This document shows positions 42,297 to 51,232 of a stretch of 64,000 bases of DNA, piece by piece (position 1 is the first letter of the stretch; each line of letters starts with the position of its first letter). The notes under the pieces were generated by a model that saw nothing but the letters and a program-made list of their open reading frames with translations, was not told the origin of the DNA and made no database searches. Source of the stretch: Maribacter sp. (lineage in GTDB: Bacteria > Bacteroidota > Bacteroidia > Flavobacteriales > Flavobacteriaceae). The stretch is taken from contig PDPR01000014.1 of NCBI GenBank assembly GCA_002749285.1, positions 1 to 64,000 on the forward strand. The letters run 5' to 3'. A program made the translations under genes and the position numbers.

Positions 42297-42641
42297 TCAC
42301 TCAAAATAATATTTGGAGAATTTACGCAACAACGGGCGATTGAACCTTTGTCGGAATACATGATAGATCATGGCCAGAATGACATAGCCCCCCCCGACTA
42401 TGGCAAACCCATAGTACATGTTACCCAAGGCACTACCAATACCATAGGCCAAAGCCAATGACAGCAGGAACACGGCCAAAAAGGCGATAGCCCCAACCAC
42501 TATAATATGGACAAACGAGGTCACTACCTGCATCAACACCTTGAATATTCTCAGTTTAAAATACTTTTCACTATTTTCCAGATAGGACCTAATATCACTA
42601 TCAGCCCCCTTTAAATCCCTCTTTAGCTCATCAAATGCCAT
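42297..42641 (-). CDS. Holin-X/phage-holin-family membrane protein
   Basis: 114 aa. A charged N-terminal helix (LKRDLKGADSDIRSYLENSE) is followed by two membrane spans (VTSFVHIIVVGAIAFLAVFL and GFAIVGGGYVILAMIYHVF) and a basic tail. It is assigned to the holin-X superfamily (PF07332), which in Bacteroidota and Actinobacteria is usually a chromosomal envelope gene, not a phage holin. It lies between the YtxH-like and DUF6327-like genes, gaps 5 and 74 bp, forming one operon with YtxH. Confidence 0.78.
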   Translation of the reverse strand: MAFDELKRDLKGADSDIRSYLENSEKYFKLRIFKVLMQVVTSFVHIIVVGAIAFLAVFLLSLALAYGIGSALGNMYYGFAIVGGGYVILAMIYHVFRQRFNRPLLRKFSKYYFE

Positions 42642-42646
42642 TGTAC

Positions 42647-42979
42647 CTATTTATGGAGTTGTGCATTCTTCGCCTTTATTTCTTCCAACTTGTGTTCCAA
42701 GGCGGCAATGATATCATCGGCCTTATAGCTCATGTTGGAAACGGTATCCTCCAACTTTTGTTCGAACTCAACCTTTTTTTTGTTGGCGGTCTTTGCAAGT
42801 TCTTCCTTGGCAAGGGAAACACGTTCGGAAATCCCATGTTTGGCTTCCATAGCCTTTTCCTTGATTTTTTTACGGGTCTTGGTACCTTTGTCCGGTGCAT
42901 AAAGTATTCCGAACCCTACTCCTATTGCCGCCCCTGTCAATAAAGCCAGCAAGACACTTCCACTATTATCGTTTGTCAT
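42647..42979 (-). CDS. YtxH domain protein
   Basis: 110 aa from ATG 42979. A frame extension to 43060 adds an implausible N-terminus. One membrane span (LLALLTGAAIGVGFGILYAP) is followed by the YtxH hallmark DKGTKTRKKIKEKAMEAKHG and a long charged coiled-coil tail (AKEELAKTANKKKVEFEQKL). YtxH proteins are general-stress, envelope-associated proteins of unknown mechanism. First gene of the trio with the holin-X-like and DUF6327-like genes. Confidence 0.88.
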   Translation of the reverse strand: MTNDNSGSVLLALLTGAAIGVGFGILYAPDKGTKTRKKIKEKAMEAKHGISERVSLAKEELAKTANKKKVEFEQKLEDTVSNMSYKADDIIAALEHKLEEIKAKNAQLHK

Positions 42980-43043
42980 GATTGAAATATTTAAGGTGAA
43001 TATTAAATTACGATAACCAAAGTAATACTCTTTTGAACAAATC

Positions 43044-43065
43044 GGAATGATTAAAATCATTCCGG
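43044..43065. promoter_or_regulatory. Perfect hairpin upstream of the YtxH gene
   Basis: CGGAATGAT (43044-43052), loop TAAA, ATCATTCCG (43057-43065). It lies 65 bp upstream of the YtxH start in the 42980-43286 gap. With no T-run on either side it is more likely an operator or mRNA structure than a terminator. Confidence 0.55.
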
Positions 43066-43218
43066 AAAGAACAATAAAAACACACCCATTTGTTCATCAA
43101 CTTTTTAGACAATCAGGCGACGAAGGTCGTTGTCTGTTGTTATTCCGTCCATATCAGATTGTAAACCTTTGGTTTTTATGTTCGCAGGAAAGCACAATCC
43201 ACTATTATCAGAAACAAT

Positions 43219-43268
43219 GGAAAACACCCCGAAACGAAGTAACCGGATCCATTTGGCGGGGTGTTTCC
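43219..43268 (-). terminator. Hairpin downstream of ackA
   Basis: AACACCCCG (43223-43231) pairs with CGGGGTGTT (43257-43265), with GGAA/TTCC-type extensions and a 25-nt loop. On the minus strand it follows the ackA stop by 19 bp and ends in a short T-run. Probable 3' end of the pta-ackA transcript. Confidence 0.65.
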
Positions 43269-43286
43269 GGTCCTTAAAATGAAATG

Positions 43287-44483
43287 TCATATCCTATCAT
43301 GAAGCAATTGATAGCTTTGTTTCGCAATCTCAAGTTCTTCATTGGTAGGTACGACCAAGATCTTGACCTTTGAAGAGGCCTTGTTTATTTCCCTTATACC
43401 TTTGGATTTTGTGCCGTTCTTGGTTTCATCCAGTTCCAGTCCAAGATAATCCATATCCTTACAGACCGCCTGTCTTATAAATCCTGAATTCTCACCGATA
43501 CCAGCTGTAAACACGATGGCATCCAAACCATTTAAAATAGAGGAATATGCCCCAATATATTTCTTGATCCGATAGGCATTCATTTCGAGTGCCAACTTAC
43601 AATCGGAATTGCCCTTTTCGGCCTCTGCCTCTATATCCCGCAAATCGCTATGGCCCGTAAGCCCCAACATTCCACTTTCATTGGTCAACATCCTATTCAC
43701 CTGATCTAATCCATAGCCAAGACCATTCACTAGATAGAAGATCAGGGAGTGGTCGATGTCCCCACTTCGAGAACCCATGATCAGTCCATTGCCGGGTGCA
43801 AAACCGAGACTGTGGTCTATGCTCTTACCGTTCTTTACAGCGGTAATACTACACCCATTGCCCAAATGGATCGTAATGATATTCGTATTGGATGGTTTTT
43901 TTAGATAATCCAGGGCTTTTTCACTTACGTATTTATGGCTAGTCCCATGAAAACCATATAATTTGATTCCGTGCTCTGAATAAAATTTATTCGGTATCGC
44001 ATACTTTCTGGCCTTCACCGGAATGGTCTGGAAAAAAGCCGTATCAAAGACCGCGATCTGTTTTGCAGTTGCGAATATCTTCTCCGCAATTTCGATTCCC
44101 TTAAGGTTATGGGGATTGTGAAGTGGTGCCAAATCCATGAATTCCCTTAGCTTGTCCTTTACCTCTTCCGTAATCAAGGTCGTCGCCGAAAATGCATCCC
44201 CACCATGAACCACCCTATGCCCAACGGCATTGATCTCGCCGGCATCCTCCACTACTCCCTTTTCAGGATCCATGATATTGGCAGCGACCATTTCCAGACC
44301 TTTTTGGTGATCCTCTATTTCCAAGGTTTCCCTGTATTCATTATCATTGGTCTTATAGGTAAGTACGGCATCCTTAAAACCGATTCGTTCCACAAGTCCG
44401 GAACAGATAACCTCTTCTTGGGGCATTTCTATCAATTGGAATTTGATTGAAGAGCTTCCCGAATTCAATATTAAAATCTTCAT
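43287..44483 (-). CDS. ackA: Acetate kinase
   Basis: Converts acetyl phosphate and ADP to acetate and ATP (reversible). 398 aa, normal length. Signatures: N-terminal LNSGSSSIKFQLIE, VGHRVVHGGDAFS, YGFHGTSHKYVSEKAL, TIHLGNGCSITAVKNGKSID, MGSRSGDID, and the C-terminal VFTAGIGENSGFIR. It follows pta by 17 bp on the same strand; the two complete the acetate overflow and uptake pathway. Confidence 0.97.
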   Translation of the reverse strand: MKILILNSGSSSIKFQLIEMPQEEVICSGLVERIGFKDAVLTYKTNDNEYRETLEIEDHQKGLEMVAANIMDPEKGVVEDAGEINAVGHRVVHGGDAFSATTLITEEVKDKLREFMDLAPLHNPHNLKGIEIAEKIFATAKQIAVFDTAFFQTIPVKARKYAIPNKFYSEHGIKLYGFHGTSHKYVSEKALDYLKKPSNTNIITIHLGNGCSITAVKNGKSIDHSLGFAPGNGLIMGSRSGDIDHSLIFYLVNGLGYGLDQVNRMLTNESGMLGLTGHSDLRDIEAEAEKGNSDCKLALEMNAYRIKKYIGAYSSILNGLDAIVFTAGIGENSGFIRQAVCKDMDYLGLELDETKNGTKSKGIREINKASSKVKILVVPTNEELEIAKQSYQLLHDRI

Positions 44484-44500
44484 TCTTGTTTTTTTACCAG

Positions 44501-46591
44501 TTATGTTTGGGCTTGTATGGCCGTGATAATAACCGTATTGAATATATCATCTACCGTACAACCCCTACTTAAATCGTTCACGGGCTTGTTCAAGCCTTGC
44601 AGGACAGGTCCGATGGCCACTGCCCCCGTCTCCCTCTGTACTGCCTTATAGGTATTGTTACCGGTATTCAAGTCCGGGAAAATGAATACGGTAGCCTCAC
44701 CCGCTACCTGTGAATCGGGCAGTTTTACCTTTCCAACCTTGGCATCGACCGCTGCATCGTATTGTATGGGGCCTTCGATTTTTAAATCAGGACGCCTTTC
44801 CTTCACCAATTGGGTCGCTTTACGCACACGATCAACATCCTCACCTACCCCGGAATCACCAGAGGAATATGAAAGCATTGCTATTTTAGGTTCAATACCG
44901 AAAAATTTACTGGTTTCCGAAGAGGAGATGGCAATCTCGGCCAATTGCTCCGAGGTCGGATTGGGGTTAATGGCACAATCCCCGTAAACCATGACACGAT
45001 CTTCCAGGCACATAAAAAACACCGAGGAAACCACAGATACATCCGGTCGTGTCTTGATAAAGAGCAAGGAAGGAAGGATGGTCTGTTTCGTGGTATGTAC
45101 CGCACCGGACACCATACCATCGGCATGCCCCATATGCACCATCATGGTCGCAAAATAAGAAACATCCCCCATTAGATCATAGGCCATAGCCTGATTCACG
45201 TTCTTATGTCGTCTCAATTCATACAGTTCATTGGCATAGTCATCAAAATAAGCTGATTCTGTCGGGTTCTCAATATTGACCTTGTCCAAGTCCAGGTCAA
45301 TATCCATTTGAAAGACCTTTTCCCTTATGCTTTTGGAATCGCCAAGAAGGGTGATCTTTACGGCATTGGAATCCACTAGCAATTTAGTGGCCATTAAAAT
45401 CCGTTCATCGAGTCCCTCGGCAAGTACAATGTGTTTTTTATCCGATTTTGCCCTGCTCAACAAATTATATTGGAACATTCGGGGGGTAATACCCTTGGGC
45501 TCAAATGTAATCAACCTTTCCATAAGCTCATCCTCGGGCACATGCATGGCAAAATCGTGTATCGATGTTGTTATTTTCTGAACGTTCCCCGCATAAATAC
45601 GAGGTCGTATGGCCCCTATCTTGTTTGTGATGGAAAAAGTGCCCTCATTGGCCAAAGCTATGGGTACAACGTCCGAAAGTCCCTCTATCAATTTGATTAT
45701 AGAGTCTTCAGGCAACAGGTTCCCAGTCAGGATTATTCCCGAAATATTCGGGTAATTCACCGATAGGTTCGCTTGCAACGCCCCTAGTATAAGATCCGCA
45801 CGATCCCCGGGGGTAATGACAAGACCATCTTTTTTGAGATGTGTCAAATAGTTATGGAGTTGCATGGCCCCTACCCCAAAATGACCGGCTTGGTTGTTCA
45901 GATATTCTTCCCCGAAAAGCACCTTGGCACCCAACACTTCCACAATTTCCAATAAAGTCGGATTGCCTAGAACCGGGTTTATCGGAATCACCCCAACCAA
46001 GACATCCTTGGGCAATTGGGTCTCAAGGGCTTTTTGGACTATTTCAACATTCCCTTGTTGCACCTTATTGGCCACGACCATTAACACTTCGATCCCTTTA
46101 TCCTTAAAGGAATCATAGGCCATGAAAATGTTATTGACCAATTCCTCCAGGGTCTTCCCTACACCACTCCCCAAGATAATGGTCGGAATCCCTAGGTTTT
46201 TGGCCATCAGAACGTTGATGTCCCATTCGATGATAGACCCCTCACTTGAAAAATCGGTACCCTCGACAAGGACAAAATCAAAGCGATCTTCCATGGCCTT
46301 GTACTTTTCGATTATCGTATCCAGGACCTCGTCCTCCCTGTTCTGGTTATTCATGTGATTTACCTGGCTCCGTGTTAAAGCGTAGGCCTCCCCATACTGC
46401 ATGTCAATATTGAAATAGGAAATTACCGTGGCGATATGGTTGTCCATATCCCCATCGGGGTAATCATCGATTATAGGTCTAAAATAACCTACCTTTTCAG
46501 CCTTCCCCAACAGCATTTGCATTAAACCAAGGGAAACTATTGATTTACCACTATTTGGCTCTGTAGTGGCGATATAAATGGCTTTACTCAT
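44501..46591 (-). CDS. pta: Phosphate acetyltransferase
   Basis: Interconverts acetyl-CoA and acetyl phosphate. 696 aa, the long form, from ATG 46591 (MSKAIYIATTEPNSGKS; an ATG 9 bp upstream is less likely). Domains: N-terminal P-loop/dethiobiotin-synthase-like domain (about 1-215, TTEPNSGKSIVSLGLMQ), DRTGG domain (about 220-330, ITPGDRADLILGAL), C-terminal transferase (about 375-690, RAKSDKKHIVLAEGLDERIL, MAYDLMGDVSYFATMMVHMG, HADGMVSGAVHTTKQT). It is the first gene of the pta-ackA operon, with a good -7 element 23 bp upstream. Confidence 0.96.
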   Translation of the reverse strand: MSKAIYIATTEPNSGKSIVSLGLMQMLLGKAEKVGYFRPIIDDYPDGDMDNHIATVISYFNIDMQYGEAYALTRSQVNHMNNQNREDEVLDTIIEKYKAMEDRFDFVLVEGTDFSSEGSIIEWDINVLMAKNLGIPTIILGSGVGKTLEELVNNIFMAYDSFKDKGIEVLMVVANKVQQGNVEIVQKALETQLPKDVLVGVIPINPVLGNPTLLEIVEVLGAKVLFGEEYLNNQAGHFGVGAMQLHNYLTHLKKDGLVITPGDRADLILGALQANLSVNYPNISGIILTGNLLPEDSIIKLIEGLSDVVPIALANEGTFSITNKIGAIRPRIYAGNVQKITTSIHDFAMHVPEDELMERLITFEPKGITPRMFQYNLLSRAKSDKKHIVLAEGLDERILMATKLLVDSNAVKITLLGDSKSIREKVFQMDIDLDLDKVNIENPTESAYFDDYANELYELRRHKNVNQAMAYDLMGDVSYFATMMVHMGHADGMVSGAVHTTKQTILPSLLFIKTRPDVSVVSSVFFMCLEDRVMVYGDCAINPNPTSEQLAEIAISSSETSKFFGIEPKIAMLSYSSGDSGVGEDVDRVRKATQLVKERRPDLKIEGPIQYDAAVDAKVGKVKLPDSQVAGEATVFIFPDLNTGNNTYKAVQRETGAVAIGPVLQGLNKPVNDLSRGCTVDDIFNTVIITAIQAQT

Positions 46592-46613
46592 TGGATACAA
46601 AAAATTATTCCTG

Positions 46614-46621
46614 CAAATCTA
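46614..46621 (-). promoter_or_regulatory. -7 element of the pta-ackA promoter
   Basis: On the minus strand TAGATTTG fits the Bacteroidota -7 consensus TAnnTTTG, ending 23 bp before the pta start. No clear -33 TTTG was seen. Confidence 0.6.
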
Positions 46622-46862
46622 TGGTTTCTTTAGGCACTAATGAAATTTACAAAAAGTATTATGCATAGTTGAAAATATCGATCCAATACCATCCATTTCA
46701 TTAAAGAAAGACACCGATTTTTATTGTGTAGAAAGAAGATACCCCAAAATATCGAATATCAAGTAGGGTCAAGAACGGTATTACGGAATAAAAACAAATT
46801 CGCCCGCCCCCCTGCCTAATTCATTTTAATGACCAATATCATAAAAAAAACCATGGTGTATC

Positions 46863-46894
46863 GTATCTTTGAAGGATATCGATCCAATAGGATC
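46863..46894 (+). promoter_or_regulatory. deoC promoter with inverted repeat at the transcription start
   Basis: TATCTTTG (46863-46870) fits the -7 consensus TAnnTTTG. Right after it, CGATCC (46879-46884) and GGATCG (46889-46894) form a 6-bp inverted repeat around AATA, overlapping the expected start site. The 14-mer ATATCGATCCAATA at 46875-46888 also occurs at 46675-46688, exactly 200 bp upstream. The rest of the 46592-46920 gap is A/T-rich without a gene. Confidence 0.6.
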
Positions 46895-46920
46895 GACACG
46901 TATTTAAACCAATCAACCTT

Positions 46921-47565
46921 ATGCAGATCGAAGATTATATAGACCATACGATTTTAAAACCAACAGCCCGGCCATCAGATATCGAAAAACTGTGCAAAGA
47001 AGCCATAGAACATAAATTCAAGGCTGTATGCGTAAATGGCTGCTATACGAAGTTCGCAAAAGAACAACTGAAAGACAGTGGGGTAAACCTTGCCGTGGTC
47101 ATAGGCTTTCCTTTAGGGGCCATGAGTACCGATGCCAAGGTATTCGAAGCCAGGGAAAGTGTTGCCAACGGAGCCGATGAAATCGACATGGTAATCAATA
47201 TTGGCTGGTTAAAATCAGGTAGGACAACATTAGTGGGACAAGAAATAGCCAAGATAAAGAACGCCATTGGCCAAAAGGTTCTGAAAGTAATCATAGAAAC
47301 TTGCTATCTGACCCGGGATGAGAAGAAAAAAGCCTGTGAACTGGCCGTAAATGCCGGTGCCGATTTTGTCAAGACCTCTACTGGCTTTGGCACTGGGGGC
47401 GCCACTTATGAGGATGTCAAATTGATGAAGGAAGTGGTTGGTGACAATACCAGGATAAAAGCTTCTGGCGGTATAAAGAATAGGGCTGCCGCCTTAAAAT
47501 ATATTTCCCTAGGGGTTTCCAGAATAGGTACTTCCTCAGGTATCACAATCGCATCCACTAAATAA
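46921..47565 (+). CDS. deoC: Deoxyribose-phosphate aldolase
   Basis: Cleaves 2-deoxyribose-5-phosphate to acetaldehyde and glyceraldehyde-3-phosphate in nucleoside salvage. 214 aa, a short but normal DeoC. The Schiff-base lysine is K151 in ADFVKTSTGFGTGGATYEDV. D89 (ADEIDMVINIGWLKSG) is the proton-relay Asp. The C-terminal phosphate-binding loop is SRIGTSSGITIA, and N-terminal IDHTILKPTA is typical. It precedes deoD by 6 bp; together they feed deoxynucleosides into central carbon. Diverges from pta. Confidence 0.95.
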   Translation: MQIEDYIDHTILKPTARPSDIEKLCKEAIEHKFKAVCVNGCYTKFAKEQLKDSGVNLAVVIGFPLGAMSTDAKVFEARESVANGADEIDMVINIGWLKSGRTTLVGQEIAKIKNAIGQKVLKVIIETCYLTRDEKKKACELAVNAGADFVKTSTGFGTGGATYEDVKLMKEVVGDNTRIKASGGIKNRAAALKYISLGVSRIGTSSGITIASTK

Positions 47566-47571
47566 AAGAAA

Positions 47572-48270
47572 ATGAGTATACATATAGAGGCAAAAAAAGG
47601 TGATATTGCGGAGACCGTATTACTTCCTGGCGATCCCCTGCGTGCCAAATGGATCGCGGAAACATTCTTAGAGGATACGTTCTGCTACAATAAGGTCCGT
47701 GGTATGCTAGGCTATACGGGATTGTACAAAGGCAAGAGAATATCCATACAAGGTAGTGGAATGGGAATACCTTCAGCAATGATCTATTCCCATGAACTGA
47801 TCAATGATTACGGTGTCAAGAGTATTATGCGTGTTGGATCGGCAGGTTCGTACCAAAAGGATATCAAGATCCGTGATATTGTTTTGGCAATGGCCGCCTC
47901 CACCACCTCAGGTATCAACAATTCGCGATTTTCAAATGCCAATTATTCCCCTACCGCGAATTTCGACCTCCTTATGAAGGCTTATTCATACGGCCAGGAA
48001 AAAGGAATCCGAATTAAGGTGGGCAATGTGCTTTCGGCCGACGAATTTTATGAAAAAGAGAAGGACAGCTATAAACTTTGGGCCAAATATGGTATTCTCT
48101 GTGTTGATATGGAAACTGCCGGACTCTATACCATTGCCGCCAAGTACAATGTTAAGGCCTTGACCATCCTTACCATATCCGACTCCTTGGTGACAGGTGG
48201 GAAATCAACCTCTAGCGAAAGGGAGTCCTCTTTCAGTAAGATGGTTGAAATAGCCCTGAACACGGCATAA
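47572..48270 (+). CDS. deoD: Purine nucleoside phosphorylase, DeoD type
   Basis: Phosphorolysis of purine (deoxy)nucleosides. 232 aa, hexameric trimer-of-dimers type. Signatures: VLLPGDPLRAKWIAETFLED at the N-terminus, GMGIPSAMIYSHELINDYG, MRVGSAGSYQKDIKIRDIVL with the phosphate-binding Arg, LCVDMETAGLYTIA (ribose-binding M-E-T) and LTISDSLVTGG with the catalytic Asp. Translated with deoC (6-bp gap). Supplies deoxyribose-1-phosphate; the mutase that would link it to DeoC is not in this window. Confidence 0.95.
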   Translation: MSIHIEAKKGDIAETVLLPGDPLRAKWIAETFLEDTFCYNKVRGMLGYTGLYKGKRISIQGSGMGIPSAMIYSHELINDYGVKSIMRVGSAGSYQKDIKIRDIVLAMAASTTSGINNSRFSNANYSPTANFDLLMKAYSYGQEKGIRIKVGNVLSADEFYEKEKDSYKLWAKYGILCVDMETAGLYTIAAKYNVKALTILTISDSLVTGGKSTSSERESSFSKMVEIALNTA

Positions 48271-48298
48271 ACTGCCAATTGCCCCGTGGGCAGTTTAT
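48267..48298. terminator. Hairpin over the deoD stop codon
   Basis: ATAAACTGCC (48267-48276) pairs perfectly with GGCAGTTTAT (48289-48298) around a 12-nt loop. The stem includes the TAA stop. No long T-run follows, so it may be a 3'-end or mRNA-stability structure. Confidence 0.5.
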
Positions 48299-48505
48299 AC
48301 ATTTACCTAACGAAGGACCTGAGTCGTTCGGAATCTATCTATTGGCAACCTCAAGGAAACCCAGGATACCAAGCCCCAATCCGGGAAAACGAAACGCAAC
48401 ACACGTACAACCTTATAGCCAACACACGTATCAGGCCGTACGACAAGTACAACCTTTATTTATGGTACCATTACCGACTATTGTTTAGTGACCTTGTCCT
48501 GTATT

Positions 48506-49240
48506 TTACTTCTTACCCTTTGGCAAAACCTCTTCAGGGAATGGGAAAAGAATGGTTGAATTTTTTTCCGCCGCTATATTCGATAAGGTCTGGTATAACC
48601 GCAACTTAATAGCCGACGGCGATTTATCGATCTGGAGTCCTGCCTCCAAAAGCTTACCTGCTGCTTGTTCCTCTGCCTCAGCCAAAATGACCCTTGCCCT
48701 TCTGGATCGCTCCGCTTCAGCCTGATTGGCCATCATTCTTCGCATATTTTCAGGCAATTGGATATCCTTGATCTTTACATCAATAATCTCAACACCCCAG
48801 TGGTTCGTCTCCGTCTCGACAATGGTTTTGATGTTCTTGCCCATTTCTTCCCGCTTAGAAAGAATCGTATCCAACTCGACCTTTCCACAAACATCCCTTA
48901 ACGCCGCTTGGGAAAGTTGGGTGATGGCAAAATGATAATCCTCAACTTCGAGTACGGCCTTCTCTGGGTCGCTTATCCTAAAAAACACCACCCCGTCGAT
49001 ACTACAGGGTACGTTGTCCTCTGTCATCACCTCCTGTGATACAATGTTAATGGTAATGACCCGTATATCGACGACCTGTATGGTCTCGATAATCGGAATG
49101 ATCCAACGAAAACCTGGATGTAGGGTTTTCACATACTTCCCAAAGCGGAATTTCAGTGCTCTTTTATACTCATAGACGATACGGATTCCCCCCAGTAGGA
49201 TAAAAACAATTATGATGAAGAACAGATAAAATGGATTCAT
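48506..49240 (-). CDS. Slipin (SPFH/stomatin-like membrane protein)
   Basis: 244 aa. One N-terminal membrane span (FYLFFIIIVFILLGGIRIV) precedes the SPFH/PHB domain (about 25-190: YEYKRALKFRFGKYVKTLHP, GFRWIIPIIETIQVVDIR, VVFFRISDPEKAVLEVEDY, ALRDVCGKVELDTILSKREE). A coiled-coil tail rich in Ala/Glu follows (ANQAEAERSRRARVILAEAE). Slipins form oligomeric membrane scaffolds. No NfeD partner gene is adjacent. Single-gene unit. Confidence 0.92.
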   Translation of the reverse strand: MNPFYLFFIIIVFILLGGIRIVYEYKRALKFRFGKYVKTLHPGFRWIIPIIETIQVVDIRVITINIVSQEVMTEDNVPCSIDGVVFFRISDPEKAVLEVEDYHFAITQLSQAALRDVCGKVELDTILSKREEMGKNIKTIVETETNHWGVEIIDVKIKDIQLPENMRRMMANQAEAERSRRARVILAEAEEQAAGKLLEAGLQIDKSPSAIKLRLYQTLSNIAAEKNSTILFPFPEEVLPKGKK

Positions 49241-49460
49241 GGTTTTGGTTTTAAGTTAATAATCGATGCTATGTCCTGATGGATTCCAATGGCACCGAAC
49301 AAACAATCCATGTTCCTTATTACCTAAATAGATTGGAACCATCCCAATTCCCAAGCGTACAAATGTCATTGAAGGTACAAATTATACCTATACGGTGTAA
49401 TGACCCAGGTCAGTTGTGGATAATACAGAAAAGTACAATCCATATTGGACAGCATGGCCC

Positions 49461-50444
49461 TTATTCTTTCCGGGTCTTGTCCTTTTCCTTTTTTCCCAAT
49501 TCCTTAAAATACCGTCGGGTAAGGAAATTGTGTTTCAAGGCCTCCATATTCTGATTGAATTTTATAGACCCCTCCTCAATGTTCTTCATAGTAGTATCCA
49601 ACCTATTCACAAAGACCGTATCGCTTGCCAGATATCTTATGGCCCCTTTTCCTTCCTTCACATCCCCAACAACAAGGTTCAGGTTACCCGTCATTTCGGC
49701 AATATCATTACTTGACCGTTCCAGATCGGCAATCATTTTCTGTATTTTCGACCCATTCAACGAATCATTCAAAAAAGCACCTGCGACACTTTTGTCCAGA
49801 TCGACCTTGTCGAGCATGCCGCTTAATTTCCGAATCGTTTCGTTGGCATTCCCACTGGCATTCTTCAAAGAGCGAATGGCCCTCAATAGATCATCTGCCA
49901 TAACCGTATCGTTCAACAACCGCCCCATGGTACCTTTCCCTTTGGTCAATGCCTGCGTAACCTTCAATAGGTCTGAGGTTAAAATAGCGGCATTTTCATT
50001 TGTGGTATTCAATGTGCTCAACATATCCTGTGTCGCAATTCGACTATAGGACCTCAATTCATCCCCCTCATCGATAATGCCAGCCGTACCCTTACCTGGC
50101 AGGATATTAAGAATCATACTACCTACCAAGCCATCGGAACCAATAGTGGCAACAGCATCTTTTTTGATATGCCGCTGTATCTTTTTATCGATAGCCATAT
50201 AAACCTCTATGGTCGTATCGTTCAACATTCCGATATCCTTGACCGTACCTACGTGAATACCCGAAAAACGTACGTTGTTACCCTTTTGGAGTCCGTTCGC
50301 GTTTTTGAACACCGCACTTATGGTTATGGTCTTCCCGAACATACTTTGTCGATTGCCGATCAAATACGAGGCAATGACCAACAAGGTTATTCCCGTTACC
50401 ACAAAAATCCCAAGTTTAAAATTCTCTAAAGCTGTTTTTTCCAT
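49461..50444 (-). CDS. MlaD-family substrate-binding protein of a lipid ABC transporter
   Basis: 327 aa from ATG 50444 (the upstream frame would overlap mlaF). N-terminal membrane anchor (LGIFVVTGITLLVIASYLIG) and one MCE domain (about 38-115: TISAVFKNANGLQKGNNVRF, SGIHVGTVKDIGMLNDTTIE, GSMILNILPG). A long helical region of hydrophobic heptads follows. MCE proteins form the periplasmic part of phospholipid-shuttling transporters that keep outer-membrane lipid asymmetry. It is 4 bp after the ATPase gene; the order permease-ATPase-MCE is the usual Mla core. Confidence 0.9.
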   Translation of the reverse strand: MEKTALENFKLGIFVVTGITLLVIASYLIGNRQSMFGKTITISAVFKNANGLQKGNNVRFSGIHVGTVKDIGMLNDTTIEVYMAIDKKIQRHIKKDAVATIGSDGLVGSMILNILPGKGTAGIIDEGDELRSYSRIATQDMLSTLNTTNENAAILTSDLLKVTQALTKGKGTMGRLLNDTVMADDLLRAIRSLKNASGNANETIRKLSGMLDKVDLDKSVAGAFLNDSLNGSKIQKMIADLERSSNDIAEMTGNLNLVVGDVKEGKGAIRYLASDTVFVNRLDTTMKNIEEGSIKFNQNMEALKHNFLTRRYFKELGKKEKDKTRKE

Positions 50445-50448
50445 AACC

Positions 50449-51231
50449 CTATTTTTTAAAGAATGCCTCCACTTTTGGATCGGTTGATCTCGATAGTTCC
50501 ATATAAGAACCCTCGGCATAATTTACACCTTCGACCAAAAGCACTATTCGTTCCGAAATAACCCTGGCACAATCCACATCATGGGTAATAATCAATGAGG
50601 ACGTGCCATATTTTTCCTGAATCCTCCCCATTAATCGAACAATCTCTTTTGACGTAATCGGATCCAATCCACTGGTAGGCTCATCATATAGTATGATCTT
50701 TGGTTTTAAGATCAGTGTCCTTGCCAAGGCCACCCTTCTTTTCATACCTCCCGAAAGTTCCGAGGGCATCAGATCGATCGTATGTGCCAAGCCTACATTC
50801 TCCAAGGCTTCGAGTACCATGGGGGTAGTATCCTGTATATCGCCCAACTTTTTTTTATGCCTCCGCATTGGAAACTCCAGGTTTTCCCGGACGGTCATGG
50901 AATCATAGAGTGCACTACCTTGGAACAAGAACCCAATATCCGACCGTAAGATATCCAATGTTTTTCGATCCAATGTCTTGATCTCTTTGCCCATGACCGA
51001 AAGAAAACCACTATCGGGCTGTATCAACCCTACCAAGCACTTGATCATTACCGACTTCCCCGACCCCGATTTACCCATGACCACAAGATTCCCTCCCTTG
51101 TAAAGTGTCATCGAAAAACCGTTCAACACATGGTTGTCACCAAAACTTTTACGCAGATCGCGTATCTCGATCACTGGTTCCCTTTGCCCAAGCGAATCAA
51201 CCTGTCCCGATATATAATCTTGTTTTTCCAT
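50449..51231 (-). CDS. MlaF-like ABC transporter ATPase
   Basis: 260 aa from ATG 51231 (1 bp after the permease stop). Walker A GKSGSGKS (about residue 52), Q-loop LFQGSALYDSMTVRENLEFP, signature LSGGMKRRVALARTLILKPK, Walker B IILYDEPTSGLD and switch His in IITHDVD. The GSALYDSMTV motif after the Q-loop is typical of MlaF/Ttg2A ATPases. Powers the MlaE permease. Confidence 0.93.
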   Translation of the reverse strand: MEKQDYISGQVDSLGQREPVIEIRDLRKSFGDNHVLNGFSMTLYKGGNLVVMGKSGSGKSVMIKCLVGLIQPDSGFLSVMGKEIKTLDRKTLDILRSDIGFLFQGSALYDSMTVRENLEFPMRRHKKKLGDIQDTTPMVLEALENVGLAHTIDLMPSELSGGMKRRVALARTLILKPKIILYDEPTSGLDPITSKEIVRLMGRIQEKYGTSSLIITHDVDCARVISERIVLLVEGVNYAEGSYMELSRSTDPKVEAFFKK

Positions 51232-51232
51232 T

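Noticed and set aside
42297..42641. Holin-like gene as evidence of a prophage
   Set aside because: No endolysin, capsid, integrase or other phage gene is nearby; chromosomal holin-X proteins with YtxH neighbours are usual.
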